DNA of 64,000 nt from Alteromonas lipotrueae (lineage in GTDB: Bacteria; Pseudomonadota; Gammaproteobacteria; Enterobacterales; Alteromonadaceae), in contig NZ_JAESDI010000012.1 of NCBI RefSeq assembly GCF_019249215.1, forward strand, positions 1-64,000, in the 5' to 3' direction. Shown in pieces: positions 9,134 through 19,231 of this stretch. The stretch's first letter is position 1, and each line of letters opens with the position of its first letter. Under the pieces are notes generated by a model, which was not told the DNA's origin, did not search any database, and saw only the letters and a program-made list of their open reading frames with translations. The translations under genes and the position numbers were made by a program.

Positions 9134-9448
9134 TTAATCTCGGTAGGCAGCCAGAGTATTTAGCGCTGAAAGCGCATCTCTATGTGCTACGATATCGATC
9201 TGCATCTTTTCTTGGTCGAATGTCATTGTTGCAGTTGCGTAGTCTCCAAGACTTTCGCTGGCAACATTTACCAAATCAGTTTGTGCATCACGGAAATGAA
9301 TGTTGTTGTTGATGTTCTCAGCTATACATTCATTATTCAATTCGAACGATTTTGCGTCCATACAATCGAAAAGCTGGTTTTCGCCAGAGCCCGCATGCGC
9401 AATACCAAAGACGGACATTAAGGTTAATCCTAGTACTACTTTACGCAT
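9134..9448 (-). CDS. Small secreted hypothetical protein
   Basis: A 104-residue protein with a clear Sec signal peptide (basic start, hydrophobic stretch, cleavage likely after GIAHA at about residue 19). The mature part is acidic and has two cysteines (in FDCMD and ECIAE) that could form one disulfide. I do not recognise the family. It has a GGAGAA ribosome-binding site and stands alone between sthA and a glycosylase gene. Confidence 0.65.
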   Translation of the reverse strand: MRKVVLGLTLMSVFGIAHAGSGENQLFDCMDAKSFELNNECIAENINNNIHFRDAQTDLVNVASESLGDYATATMTFDQEKMQIDIVAHRDALSALNTLAAYRD

Positions 9449-9563
9449 GGTTTTTCTCCTGTTCAGCAGTTCATTACTGCGATGATCTAATAATAATGTA
9501 TATACGTTTTAATGTCAAATCGGATCACGGAAATGTGACAGCAATATTACAAAGTGAAATATT

Positions 9564-10142
9564 ATGAGCAATTCAGCAATTAATTTTGAGGATTTAGTCA
9601 AAGAGGCAAAACAGTGTTCAATGTGTATTGAACACCTCCCCTATGGCGTAAACCCAATTTTCTCAATTGGGCCACAGGCGAAGGTTGTGCTAATTGGTCA
9701 AGCGCCCGGCCTAATCGCACATCAAAAGACAAAAGCCTTCAGTGATAAAAGTGGTGAAAGGCTAAGGCAGTGGTTACACATCGATATTACAACGTTTTAT
9801 GATGAAAACAAATTAGCGATTATGCCTATGGGGTTTTGCTTTCCGGGCTACAAAAATGGGGCCGATGCGCCGCCTAGAAAAGAATGTGCTCCCACCTGGC
9901 ACGATAAGATGTTAGACGCCATTCAACCAGAACTAATTCTTCTTGTAGGTAGATATGCCCAGCAGTATTACTTGCCCAAGCACCGCACACTAACAAACGC
10001 TATAAAAAACAACAGTGATAACAAGTTTGCCGTGCTGCCCCACCCTTCTGGTAGAAATAACCGCTGGCTCGCACAGCATCCTTGGTTTGAAACTGAATAT
10101 TTACCCCATGTGGTAGCACGCTTAACGCCACTACTTGAGTGA
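9564..10142 (+). CDS. Uracil-DNA glycosylase superfamily protein
   Basis: The 192-residue protein shows the two hallmark segments of the uracil-DNA glycosylase superfamily: the water-activating loop GQAPG near residue 47, and the DNA-intercalation motif LPHPSGRNN near the C terminus. It starts with a pair of cysteines (CSMC) but lacks the full four-cysteine iron-sulfur set of family 4. It probably removes damaged bases or belongs to the less characterised branch often labelled uracil-DNA glycosylase family protein. The exact substrate is not predictable. Its stop lies four bases from the convergent GGDEF-EAL gene with no terminator between. Confidence 0.82.
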   Translation: MSNSAINFEDLVKEAKQCSMCIEHLPYGVNPIFSIGPQAKVVLIGQAPGLIAHQKTKAFSDKSGERLRQWLHIDITTFYDENKLAIMPMGFCFPGYKNGADAPPRKECAPTWHDKMLDAIQPELILLVGRYAQQYYLPKHRTLTNAIKNNSDNKFAVLPHPSGRNNRWLAQHPWFETEYLPHVVARLTPLLE

Positions 10143-10146
10143 ACCG

Positions 10147-12381
10147 TTAGCTCGCGTTTTTTTGGGATACAAGGTAATCCATCAATTCATTAAATGGCAT
10201 GGGCTTAGCGTAAAAGAAACCTTGCGCTTCGTTACAACCCAGTTTAATCATATACTCAGCTTGCTCCTTGGTTTCAATCCCTTCAGCAATAGTGAGTAGT
10301 CCTAATTTGTTTCCTAAGGTCACAATGGTCTCAGCAAGCACTGCGCTCTTACCGGGTTCAATATCTCGAATAAACGAGCGATCTACTTTTAAGCGATCTA
10401 ATGGAAGTTGCTGCAAGTAACTCATAGACGAAAATCCCGTACCGAAGTCATCTATTGCTATGGCAACACCATGCTCTTTTAACGTTCTAAGGGCATCTAT
10501 CACAATTTGCGGTTCATCCATTACCACACTTTCTGTTATTTCTAACTCGAGTAAACTTGGATCGCATTTAGATGTGCTAATAGTGCCAAGCACTTTATTA
10601 ACAAACGACCTATCTCTAAATTGAGGCATTGATATATTTACCGCCACCCTTAAGTCGCCGAAATTAGCCTCTTTTAAATCTTTCAATCGGTGGCAGGCTT
10701 CTTCGAGTACCCACTCACCAATATCAACAATAAGACCTGAATACTCAGCCAGAGGCACAAACACAGCGGGGGAAATATAGCCGTTTTTCCCATCAGGCCA
10801 ACGTAGCAAACCTTCCATGCCTACCACTTTCTCGCTACCTAAGTCTACTTGCGGTTGGAACCATAACTCTAGCTTACGTGCCATGAAGTCGCTGCGTAAG
10901 CGGCGGATCATTTCAAGGCGCCACGTAGTTTTGTCTTCAATATCTTTAGCAAAATACTCGAAGTTATCGCTGATATTTTTTTTCGCGCGGTTTAACGCAA
11001 TATTAATGCGTTTTAAAATTTCTAAGCCAATATTTCGTTTGTCGTCAAGTTGACATAGCCCCATCGTCACGCTGACAGGCAAGGTATGGTCGCTCACCTT
11101 AAACGACGATTGAAACAATGAGTTGATGTTGTCGGGGTTAACCACATTCGAAGGGCCAATAAGCCCGAACACATCCGCACCAATGCGCCCAATTTTTACT
11201 GAGTCATTGAAGCACGCTTGAAACCTATCACTGATAGCACGCAATAGCTCATTTCCAGCTTCTTGACCTAAACCATCGTTGATGTCTGAAAAATGATTTA
11301 CATCAATAAGCGCAACTGAGCAGTTTTCGCATGCAAAAATATGCGGCTTATCGAGCATATTGATAAATTCATTACGGTTGGGAAGTCTCGTAAGCCAATC
11401 CCTAAAGGCAGCGTTTCTTAGTTGGTGAAACAAGTTTACGTTTTCATAGCCTACCGAAATACTGGATAAAAACACTTCTAACAAGCTTTTATCTAGGCTA
11501 GTAATTTCACTTACCATATTCACGTAAACGGCCGCTTCAAACCCGGAGCGGTTAATATACAGCACAGATGAATCAGATTCGAAAATATGGCGTTTGAGGC
11601 GAAGACAACGAACTACTTGCTCGGCAATTTCGCTGTTATTAATGTTATCGATAGACTCATTAATAAAAGAAGCATATTCGCCAGCGGCTCCTAAGATATA
11701 CACACCGTTGTCGTCTTTATCGAGAACCGAACCAGCCCTTGCGCAAACTAGCCCTTCAGCATCCAATCCAATCAACGAACTAATCTGGGTGACAACCCCT
11801 TCGCAAAACCCTTTTACCGAATGCTCTTCAAACAAATTGGCCGACGAGGTAATGATTTTCTCTAAGCCAACGCGGTTTTGATTGATTGTCATAATTTGCT
11901 GATACGAGCGCAGAGAAGAGATAACCGTGGTCATCAGCTTGGCGCGGGTAAGCTCAGTCTTTGTTTTGTAATCGTTAATGTCGTAGAGCTTAATGACCTC
12001 TTCTTCAGGTGCATAACCAGGTTGCCCTGTTCTTAAGACAATACGTGGCTCGGTTAGCCCCATAGATTCGCGAATATAACGCACAACATCGAAACCGGCG
12101 TCGTCAGTTTCCATTACAACATCCAGTAGAATGATAGCAATGGTTTTGCCGTAATCATGCAACAGGGTTTTGGCTTCTTTAGCCGAATAAGCATGAAGGA
12201 AATTAAGTTTTCTGTCATTGACAATAAGGTCGGAGAGCGCGAGTCGCGTAACGGTATGAATCTCCTCGTCGTCATCAACGATGAGAATATTCCATTCCTT
12301 ATAGATTGTAGTGTCGATATCAGAACTTCCATCATCATCTAAGAAGATAAGTTCATCATTATCGTAATCCGTTGCCGACAT
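10147..12381 (-). CDS. Response regulator with REC, DUF3369, GGDEF-like and EAL domains
   Basis: The 744-residue protein has a receiver domain (about 30-155; VDDDE acidic pocket, phospho-Asp in LLDVVMETDD, conserved Lys in DYKTKTE), a GAF-related DUF3369 segment, a GGDEF domain and a C-terminal EAL domain. The GGDEF signature reads GADVF, so cyclase activity is unlikely. The EAL domain keeps the catalytic set: EGLLRW, NIS, ITES, IDDFGTG, LKVDRSF and AEGIE, so it should hydrolyse c-di-GMP. No cognate kinase lies nearby. It is monocistronic and divergent from the TIGR03899 gene. Confidence 0.93.
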   Translation of the reverse strand: MSATDYDNDELIFLDDDGSSDIDTTIYKEWNILIVDDDEEIHTVTRLALSDLIVNDRKLNFLHAYSAKEAKTLLHDYGKTIAIILLDVVMETDDAGFDVVRYIRESMGLTEPRIVLRTGQPGYAPEEEVIKLYDINDYKTKTELTRAKLMTTVISSLRSYQQIMTINQNRVGLEKIITSSANLFEEHSVKGFCEGVVTQISSLIGLDAEGLVCARAGSVLDKDDNGVYILGAAGEYASFINESIDNINNSEIAEQVVRCLRLKRHIFESDSSVLYINRSGFEAAVYVNMVSEITSLDKSLLEVFLSSISVGYENVNLFHQLRNAAFRDWLTRLPNRNEFINMLDKPHIFACENCSVALIDVNHFSDINDGLGQEAGNELLRAISDRFQACFNDSVKIGRIGADVFGLIGPSNVVNPDNINSLFQSSFKVSDHTLPVSVTMGLCQLDDKRNIGLEILKRINIALNRAKKNISDNFEYFAKDIEDKTTWRLEMIRRLRSDFMARKLELWFQPQVDLGSEKVVGMEGLLRWPDGKNGYISPAVFVPLAEYSGLIVDIGEWVLEEACHRLKDLKEANFGDLRVAVNISMPQFRDRSFVNKVLGTISTSKCDPSLLELEITESVVMDEPQIVIDALRTLKEHGVAIAIDDFGTGFSSMSYLQQLPLDRLKVDRSFIRDIEPGKSAVLAETIVTLGNKLGLLTIAEGIETKEQAEYMIKLGCNEAQGFFYAKPMPFNELMDYLVSQKNAS

Positions 12382-12517
12382 AACTGCTTAAACCCTCGTC
12401 ACTGATTCATACATACTTTTTTGTCTGTATGCTGTTTATCAGAATTGCTAAATCGATACTGCAATGCAATAGTGGTAATCTATTGTTTATGCTTTTAATG
12501 GCAATCTACATATTAAA

Positions 12518-13429
12518 ATGAAGATAACCCCTGATCCTTATACCAGCTCACTTCCTAAGACCAAGCGCCCTACTGAACCATCGCCGGCTAGCCGTAACGA
12601 AAATTCAAACCAAAGTGCCACTCAAAACGTGCAGCAAGATACACCGACGCACTTTGTACGGCAAAAGATACTCTCTTGGTTCTCTCGTGTCGGTATTTCT
12701 CCATCAATGGCGAAAGATCCAAAAAGCCAACGAAACACGTTAGAACGAAGAAAGCAGATAATTGAACTACAAAAAGCCGCAAACCTCCAGGCTGTCTTAA
12801 ATATAGCACTAAATGTAACTATAACCGAATCAGAAAATGATGGGCTTGATCCAGATTGGTTTTTTGCCTTTAGCAACATGGCAGAAGAGATCCACAGCCC
12901 AGGAATGCAGGAACTTTGGGGCAAGATTTTTGCCGTTGAGGTAAGTAAACCCGGCAGCTTTTCTCTTCGCAGCTTACAGATGTTGAAATTGCTTACTCAC
13001 AGAGACGCAAAAGTCTTTGCGAAGGCCGTCAGTATAGCCAGTAGAAGGCAACACGATACCATCCCTCGTATATTAGTCGGTTTTCATAGAAAAAAAGGCA
13101 TACTTTCATTTTTCAAACGTGCGGTTCCAGAACAGTTAAATTTAGCCTCTGTCGGCCTTTCCTATCCTGATTTACTGGCGCTCCAAGATATGAAACTACT
13201 TTATGCCAGTGAGATAGAAAGCGGTGAATATGCAGAGGGCCAACAAACAAAATGGCGCTGTGGTGCCGAGCAGTTCACTTTGGAAAGTAAGCAGCCAGGT
13301 GTGGCCCTAGTGTATTTTAAATTTACCGCGGTAGGAAGCGAGCTTTATAAGCTCGTACCAAGAAAACAAAACCCAGCTTACCTATCGGCACTTAAGGGCG
13401 TATTAAGCGAAGTCTTCAACATCCATTAA
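12518..13429 (+). CDS. TIGR03899 family protein
   Basis: A 303-residue soluble protein matching the TIGR03899 family of marine gammaproteobacteria. The conserved core includes ERRKQIIELQKAANLQ and the EIHSPGMQELWGKIFAVEV segment shared with the DUF2806 group. The first 50 residues are polar and low in complexity. There is no membrane helix or signal peptide. The function is unknown. It is a single gene with its own upstream region, divergent from the response regulator and convergent with the cys operon. Confidence 0.8.
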   Translation: MKITPDPYTSSLPKTKRPTEPSPASRNENSNQSATQNVQQDTPTHFVRQKILSWFSRVGISPSMAKDPKSQRNTLERRKQIIELQKAANLQAVLNIALNVTITESENDGLDPDWFFAFSNMAEEIHSPGMQELWGKIFAVEVSKPGSFSLRSLQMLKLLTHRDAKVFAKAVSIASRRQHDTIPRILVGFHRKKGILSFFKRAVPEQLNLASVGLSYPDLLALQDMKLLYASEIESGEYAEGQQTKWRCGAEQFTLESKQPGVALVYFKFTAVGSELYKLVPRKQNPAYLSALKGVLSEVFNIH

Positions 13430-13495
13430 CCCGCTATTTAAGCCCCGCCTTTTTCAGCCCGCTTTTTCAGTAAGCTAAGCGAGCGAGGTGACATG

Positions 13496-14242
13496 TTAGA
13501 TACCGTCACCGAACTCGTGTAACCCACACTCACGCTTAAGCCCGAAGAAGCGAGTATCTTGTTCACTCATGCCTTCCTGCAAAGATTGTGTGGTATGCCA
13601 ATCGCCAATAGATACATAACCTTCATCCCATAAAGGATGGTATGACAAACCATGCTCTTTTAGATAATAGTGCAGGTCTTTGTTGCTCCAATCAATTATA
13701 GGGTAAAGCTTAAACTGATTACCCACCTTTTGAAGCACTGGTAACTTGCCGCGGGTATCAGACTGGCTGCGGCGTAGACCCGCAAACCATGTTCCAGCAT
13801 TAAGGTCTTTTAGGGCACGTTGCATAGGTTCAACCTTGTTCATTCGGTTGTACTGCTCAATACCTTCAACACCTTGCTCCCACAATCGACCAAAGCGAGC
13901 TTCCTGCCACGCAGATGAAATATCTGCGCTATACACGTGCAAGTTCAAATTCAATGCGCTTTTAAGCTCATCAATAAACTTGTAGGTTTCAGGAAACAAA
14001 TAACCAGTATCCGTTAAAACTACGGGAATATCTGGCTTAGCTTGGGTAAGCATGTGCAGCATAACCGCAGATTGCGCACCAAAGCTTGATGACACAATGT
14101 GACTGTCAGGTAAGTTTTCAAGCGCCCACGCAACACGGTCTTGAGCACTCATTTCTTCCAGTTCAACATTGATATCGGCAAGGGATTCCTTGCTGATATC
14201 AAGTGTTAACGGACTGCTATTAAGTCGCGTCGAATTACTCAT
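13496..14242 (-). CDS. cysH: Phosphoadenosine phosphosulfate (PAPS) reductase CysH
   Basis: CysH reduces PAPS to sulfite with thioredoxin. The 248-residue protein has the P-loop-like SSFGAQSAV segment, the [12 protein letters not shown] segment, and the C-terminal catalytic RECGLHE motif. It lacks the extra cysteine pairs of APS reductases, so PAPS is the substrate. A longer in-frame ATG at 14344 is open, but it lies wholly inside cysI. The ATG at 14242 overlaps the cysI stop by eight bases, fits translational coupling and gives the normal length. It is the last gene of cysJIH. Confidence 0.94.
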   Translation of the reverse strand: MSNSTRLNSSPLTLDISKESLADINVELEEMSAQDRVAWALENLPDSHIVSSSFGAQSAVMLHMLTQAKPDIPVVLTDTGYLFPETYKFIDELKSALNLNLHVYSADISSAWQEARFGRLWEQGVEGIEQYNRMNKVEPMQRALKDLNAGTWFAGLRRSQSDTRGKLPVLQKVGNQFKLYPIIDWSNKDLHYYLKEHGLSYHPLWDEGYVSIGDWHTTQSLQEGMSEQDTRFFGLKRECGLHEFGDGI

Positions 14243-15953
14243 AAAAGTCTCTAGCTGAATCGACAACGGGTGCGACAATTTCAGCGCGAATAACATAATC
14301 ACCAAACGATTCGTTACCGTTACGCTCTTTCGCCCACTTGCCAATTAATGAATCAAGTTCCGCCATAATTTCTTCTTCACTGATGTTTTCACGATACATT
14401 TTAGGAATACGCGTTCCTTCACGATCGCCACCTAAGTGGAAATTATATTTACCAGGGCCTTTACCCACTAAACCGACTTCGGCCAACATGGCACGACCAC
14501 ACCCATTAGGGCATCCCGTTACACGGAAAATAATACTGTCGTCAGCTAAACCATGCTTCGCTAGCAAGCCTTCCAGTTCCGTTACCGCATCAGGCAAATA
14601 GCGTTCTGCTTCTGCCATTGCTAATGGGCAGGTAGGCAGTGCAACACAAGCCATTGAATCAAGGCGCTGGTTTGAAATTTCTGGCGCAATAAGGCCATGC
14701 TCACGAGCCAAGGCTTCAATCTTTTCTTTATCTTCTGCCGGTACACCTGCAACAATCAGGTTTTGATTCGCGGTTAAGCGGAAGTCGCCAGTATGAATTT
14801 TTGCAATTTTAGCACACCCTGTTTTCAAGGTTTTGCCCGGATAATCTAAAATTCGGCCGTTTTCAATAAATAACGTTAAGTGGTATTTACCGTCAATACC
14901 TTCAACCCAACCGAAGCTATCGCCACGGGTTGTGAATTCATATGGACGAGTGTCGCCAAAGGTCACGCCGGCACGCTTCTCTACTTCGGCTTTAAAGTTA
15001 TCTACGCCAACTCGTTCTAACGTGTATTTGGTTTTAGCGTTTTTACGGTTAACACGGTTACCCCAATCACGCTGAGTAGTTACCACTGCTGCAGCAACGG
15101 CTAATGTGTCATCCAAACCAATAAAACCAAAGTCACTGGCTTTACGTGGGAAAGTGCTCTTATCGCCATGCGTCATGGCAAGGCCGCCGCCCACGAGTAC
15201 GTTAAAACCAATCAGCTTGCCGTTTTCGGCAATAGCCACAAAGTTAAGATCGTTCGCGTGAACATCTACATCGTTTTGTGGTGGAATAACCACGGTGGTT
15301 TTAAACTTACGGGGTAAGTAATTGTCACCTAAGATTGGCTCGACTGGCTTTTCAGTAGTTTCCACTCTTTCACCGTCTAACCAAATTTCAGCATAAGCAC
15401 GGGTTTTTGGAAGTAAATGCTCGCTTATCTTCTTAGCCCACGAATATGCTTCAACGTGTAAGGCAGACTCAACCGGATTAGAGGTACAAAGTACGTTTCG
15501 GTTTACGTCACCAGCGGTGGCAATAGAGTCGATTCCTGCTTTATTCAGCATTTGGTGCATCGACTTGATTTTCGGCTTTAATACACCGTGAAACTGGAAC
15601 GTTTGACGAGTAGTAAGACGAATGCTGCCGTACATAGTGTGATCGGCAGCGAATTTGTCGATAGCTAACCATTGGTCAGGGGTAATAACGCCACCCGGTA
15701 AACGGGCACGTAGCATTACGTTGTGCAATGGCTCTAGTTTTTGCTTAGCACGCTCGGCGCGAATATCGCGGTCGTCTTGCTGATACATACCGTGGAAGCG
15801 AATAAGTTGGAAGTTATCCGCCGTGAACCCACCGGTTAAATCGTCTTTTAAATCGGTTTCGATAGTGCCGCGTAAGTTGTTACTTTCACGTTTTAAACGC
15901 TCGTTGTCAGCCAGTTTGCCCTCAACGATAAATGGTGATTTTTCATTGCTCAT
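14235..15953 (-). CDS. cysI: Sulfite reductase [NADPH] hemoprotein beta-component CysI
   Basis: The 572-residue siroheme/[4Fe-4S] subunit reduces sulfite to sulfide with electrons from CysJ. The cluster ligands are visible as Cys436 and Cys442 (CVALPTC) and Cys481 and Cys485 (CPNGC). The duplicated ferredoxin-like/siroheme-binding halves are of normal length. The start codon overlaps the cysJ stop (TAATG), indicating translational coupling. The operon order cysJ-cysI-cysH is the classical assimilatory sulfate-reduction arrangement. Confidence 0.96.
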   Translation of the reverse strand: MSNEKSPFIVEGKLADNERLKRESNNLRGTIETDLKDDLTGGFTADNFQLIRFHGMYQQDDRDIRAERAKQKLEPLHNVMLRARLPGGVITPDQWLAIDKFAADHTMYGSIRLTTRQTFQFHGVLKPKIKSMHQMLNKAGIDSIATAGDVNRNVLCTSNPVESALHVEAYSWAKKISEHLLPKTRAYAEIWLDGERVETTEKPVEPILGDNYLPRKFKTTVVIPPQNDVDVHANDLNFVAIAENGKLIGFNVLVGGGLAMTHGDKSTFPRKASDFGFIGLDDTLAVAAAVVTTQRDWGNRVNRKNAKTKYTLERVGVDNFKAEVEKRAGVTFGDTRPYEFTTRGDSFGWVEGIDGKYHLTLFIENGRILDYPGKTLKTGCAKIAKIHTGDFRLTANQNLIVAGVPAEDKEKIEALAREHGLIAPEISNQRLDSMACVALPTCPLAMAEAERYLPDAVTELEGLLAKHGLADDSIIFRVTGCPNGCGRAMLAEVGLVGKGPGKYNFHLGGDREGTRIPKMYRENISEEEIMAELDSLIGKWAKERNGNESFGDYVIRAEIVAPVVDSARDFYE

Positions 15954-17779
15954 TAATAGACATCCTTCTGGTAACGTTTCGCTTTGCGTAATTCAACTAA
16001 GTACGCTTTAGCATCGGCTTCTGATTTTTCGCCGTACTGTTGCACAATACTGATAAGTGCATTTTCCACATCTTTTGCCATGTAGGTTGCATCGCCACAC
16101 ACATAAAAATGTGCACCTTGCTGAAGCCATTCGTACACTTCTTTACCATGCTCAAGCAAACGGTGTTGCACATAAACTTTCTCTTCTTGGTCGCGAGAGA
16201 AAGCCAAAGTAATTTTATCTAGTAGGCCGTCTTTCACGTAACCTTGCCATTCCACTTGATACAAGAAGTCTTGCGTGAAATGCGGGTTACCGAAGAACAA
16301 CCAGTTCTTACCTTCAGCCTCTTGTGCATCACGCTCTTGCATAAAGGCTCTAAAAGGGGCAATACCCGTACCTGGGCCAACCATGATAACCGGTGTATTT
16401 CCATCTTCAGGTAAACGGAAGTGATCGTTGTTTTCAACAAACACGTCTACTTCACCGTTTTCTTCTAAATATTCACATAAAAAACCAGATGCCCCGCCTT
16501 GGTGGCGATGACCAAAGGCTTCATAGTCTACGTGAGCTACCGTTAGGTGAACTTCGTCTTCAACTTCGGTTTGACTAGACGCAATAGAGTATAAACGCGG
16601 TGTTAGGGGTCGAAACGCTTCAACCAGTTGTTGCGCCGTTAAGCTGCCCGGATGGTCGCGCACAATATCAATCAATTGACGCTCTGCCATGTAGGTGCGC
16701 AATTTCGCTTTATCTTCCATCATCGCGGCTAAGCTTTCAGAGCCAGTAGCTGCTTGATAGGCTTTAATGAAGTTAGGGTAACTAAGCGTTAGCTCAAGCT
16801 TGCTGGTTAATGCTTCACGCAACGTCAACGTTGCGTCAGCAACCTTCACTTCTGCATCGCCATCAAGAGAAAGTGTATCTATAAATGCATTAACAAGACT
16901 TGGCGCATTTTTAAACCACACGCCTAATGCATCACCCGCTTTGTAAGTAATACCAGAATCTTCAAGGCTAATTTCAATATGGCGAATGTCTTTTACTGAA
17001 TCACGGCCTGTAATTTTCTGAGCATCAAGCAAGGTTGCCGTAAAAGGTGCTTTTTTGGTATACGCTTGTTCAGGTGCGCCTTGCACGGCTGAGCCGGTTT
17101 GCAGTGCTTGGGCAACAGGCGCTGAAGCAGTAAAGTCATCCTTAAGAGAAGCGATTAAGTCATTCAACCACGTTTCAGCTTGCGCTTCATAATCAACATC
17201 GCAATCGGCACGCGCAACTAACTCGGTACCACCAAGTTTGCCTAAGCGTTCATCGAAGTCTTTGCCCGTTTGGCAGAAGAATTCGTAGCTACTATCACCT
17301 AACCCTAACACCGCGTACTTGGTGTTGCTTAATTTAGGTGCTTTCTTGCCGCTAACAAATTCATGCAGCTCGATTGCATCATCTGGCGCATCGCCTTCAC
17401 CATGGGTGCTAACAAAAAGCGCAACATGGGTTTCAGCTTTAAGCGAACGAGGCTTGTAATCTGCCATGCTAACTAACTTTGAGTTAAAGCCCGCTTCTTC
17501 CGCTTTAGCCTGACACTGTTGAGCCACACCTTTCGCATTACCGGTTTGCGAACCGAATAAAATAGTAAGTGTAGGGGCATCAGTCTGCGCTGGTGCTACT
17601 GCACCGGCAGCGGTTGGCGCAACGGCGCCGCCTTGTGCCGCCGCCATACCCGCAGCATAGCCACTGATCCAAGTCAGTTGATCACGGTTTAACCCAGAAA
17701 TTGCTTGGGTAATTGCATTGAACTGTTGTTCATTTAATACGGCACCAGTAGCCGATGGATTGTTCGATTGTTGTGACAT
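15953..17779 (-). CDS. cysJ: Sulfite reductase [NADPH] flavoprotein alpha-component CysJ
   Basis: The 608-residue diflavin reductase passes electrons from NADPH through FAD and FMN to CysI. It has an N-terminal flavodoxin domain (about 70-215; [31 protein letters not shown]), an FAD domain with the RLYSIAS motif, and an NADP domain with [12 protein letters not shown], ending in the typical KRYQKDVY tail. The first 70 residues include an Ala-rich linker. It heads the cysJIH operon; upstream DNA is AT-rich and may hold a CysB site, which I could not recognise. Confidence 0.96.
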   Translation of the reverse strand: MSQQSNNPSATGAVLNEQQFNAITQAISGLNRDQLTWISGYAAGMAAAQGGAVAPTAAGAVAPAQTDAPTLTILFGSQTGNAKGVAQQCQAKAEEAGFNSKLVSMADYKPRSLKAETHVALFVSTHGEGDAPDDAIELHEFVSGKKAPKLSNTKYAVLGLGDSSYEFFCQTGKDFDERLGKLGGTELVARADCDVDYEAQAETWLNDLIASLKDDFTASAPVAQALQTGSAVQGAPEQAYTKKAPFTATLLDAQKITGRDSVKDIRHIEISLEDSGITYKAGDALGVWFKNAPSLVNAFIDTLSLDGDAEVKVADATLTLREALTSKLELTLSYPNFIKAYQAATGSESLAAMMEDKAKLRTYMAERQLIDIVRDHPGSLTAQQLVEAFRPLTPRLYSIASSQTEVEDEVHLTVAHVDYEAFGHRHQGGASGFLCEYLEENGEVDVFVENNDHFRLPEDGNTPVIMVGPGTGIAPFRAFMQERDAQEAEGKNWLFFGNPHFTQDFLYQVEWQGYVKDGLLDKITLAFSRDQEEKVYVQHRLLEHGKEVYEWLQQGAHFYVCGDATYMAKDVENALISIVQQYGEKSEADAKAYLVELRKAKRYQKDVY

Positions 17780-18412
17780 AATTCTTTAGCCTTAATTCGA
17801 TGGGCATAAGGCTAACGACTTTCTACAAGAAGAGAAAAGAATAAATGAAACTTTTTTATTACTGAAAGTGATTAAGAGTGAGTATTGAATTATAAACAGG
17901 GCTATTTTCTGTGGGCTGCACAACAGGTTGATAGTATTTATCTGCTTTCCTACCCATAATTGATAAATTATAAAACAAAAAAATAAGCATTAATAAAGAG
18001 GTTTTAAGCAACCACGAGCTCGACTCACACATTCTATTAGCTAAATGTAAAAATATCTAAGCACTTAATAAATAAGTCAATTTAAGTATAAAACCACTAA
18101 GACTACGACGGCAAAACATGCTGTAATTACCCAAACTTTTCAATTGCTGCATTACGTCTCTATTTTCATTTTTTAGATCAACCGCCTCGTTAACCATTCT
18201 GTTCTTTCTTAGCGCAATTTCATCTAGTCATGCCGACACAGTTAAGTATTCAGATGTGCAATTGAATCAAGAGTGGCATAAAGATGAGCATGACGAACAT
18301 TAATCCCATCACGATGAAGTTGAAAAATCCTGATTCAAGCGTCTGGTTTTGGGCGCATCGCCGATGCAGGAATAAGAGTTAAATTTGGCCACTAGCGCAA
18401 CGGTACAGACAT
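17780..18412. other. Long intergenic region, AT-rich, with a possible gene remnant
   Basis: About 630 bases between cysJ and a beta-barrel gene. The first half is AT-rich and must contain the cysJ promoter. The second half contains a short frame with signal-peptide character (listed separately). I see no RNA gene or complete protein gene here. Confidence 0.5.
18163..18303 (+). pseudogene. Possible remnant of a secreted, metal-binding-like protein
   Basis: An open frame without a usable ATG, GTG or TTG start encodes a hydrophobic stretch (TILFFLSAISSSHA) that looks like the end of a Sec signal peptide. It is followed by a His/Asp/Glu-rich segment (WHKDEHDEH) that ends at TAA. The next in-frame codons continue SHHDEVEKS before another stop, as if a His-rich region had been broken by point mutations. 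No homologue was recognised. It could equally be chance coding-like sequence. Confidence 0.25.
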
Positions 18413-18416
18413 GAAA

Positions 18417-18450
18417 AAACAAAAAAACGACGCATGTCGGTTTTTTGTTT
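18417..18450 (-). terminator. Terminator for the beta-barrel gene
   Basis: An imperfect hairpin (CGAC, GCAT loop, GTCG) is flanked by long A and T runs just beyond the stop of the TIGR04219 gene. Confidence 0.6.
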
Positions 18451-18472
18451 AATAGCTAGATGTTGGCAACAA

Positions 18473-19228
18473 TTAGAAGTGGACTTCTAACCCTGCAAAC
18501 GCGCCATCAAATTCCATGTCTGCGTAGATATCGTCTAGATCTTCAATATCCATTGTCACTTTGCGATAGCCCACCTGAAGGGTCATATCAACCGCGATAC
18601 TTTCGATAAACGAGTAAGTCACTGCCACTTGATAATCACTCAGTTCATGATCGTCAAACGACAAATAGCTACCTTCAGCATAAGCCGCTAAGCCCGTAAA
18701 CGGCAAGCCAACTTGTACTTTGGAATACACCATTGGTATCACACCAGAAAAATCACCTGAGCCCTGTGTGTCGCTAGCGGTATCGTAAACTGAGAACGCG
18801 CCGTCAATATACTTAGCATTCAAGCCCACATCGAAACTAATTAGGTCGTTGTCGAACAGTTCGTAATACAAAATAATGTCAGTCGCATCTAACTCAACAA
18901 TAGTATCTACTTGGCTCTCTGCGGTGTACAGATCACCATCGAAGGTAAAGTTAGTATTTAGCGTAGTCGTGCCCGAGTTATCAAGGGTGGTATGCCCTAT
19001 CTTAACGTTAGGCACAAATGGCAACGGGTGCTCAAATGCAACGTATAACGCGGTATTTGTTTCATCATCAAAATTAAAATCAGCGGTAGACGAACTATCG
19101 GCAAAACCACCACTGGTATCCGTTTGCCAAACTTGTGCACCTGCGTACACCCCTGCAATTGTGTCTGCATGTGAAGATGCGGAGAAAAGAGCACAACCTA
19201 CTAAGGTTGCCAAAAGACACTTTTTCAT
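18473..19228 (-). CDS. TIGR04219 family outer membrane beta-barrel protein
   Basis: The 251-residue protein has a signal peptide cleaved after SSHA (about residue 21), then alternating hydrophobic strands and a terminal phenylalanine (LEVHF), the signature recognised by the BAM machinery. It matches TIGR04219, small eight- to ten-stranded barrels from marine gammaproteobacteria of unknown function. Many acidic loops fit a marine surface. It starts three bases after the stop of the upstream DUF2333 gene, so the two probably form an operon. Confidence 0.85.
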   Translation of the reverse strand: MKKCLLATLVGCALFSASSHADTIAGVYAGAQVWQTDTSGGFADSSSTADFNFDDETNTALYVAFEHPLPFVPNVKIGHTTLDNSGTTTLNTNFTFDGDLYTAESQVDTIVELDATDIILYYELFDNDLISFDVGLNAKYIDGAFSVYDTASDTQGSGDFSGVIPMVYSKVQVGLPFTGLAAYAEGSYLSFDDHELSDYQVAVTYSFIESIAVDMTLQVGYRKVTMDIEDLDDIYADMEFDGAFAGLEVHF

Positions 19229-19231
19229 TTG

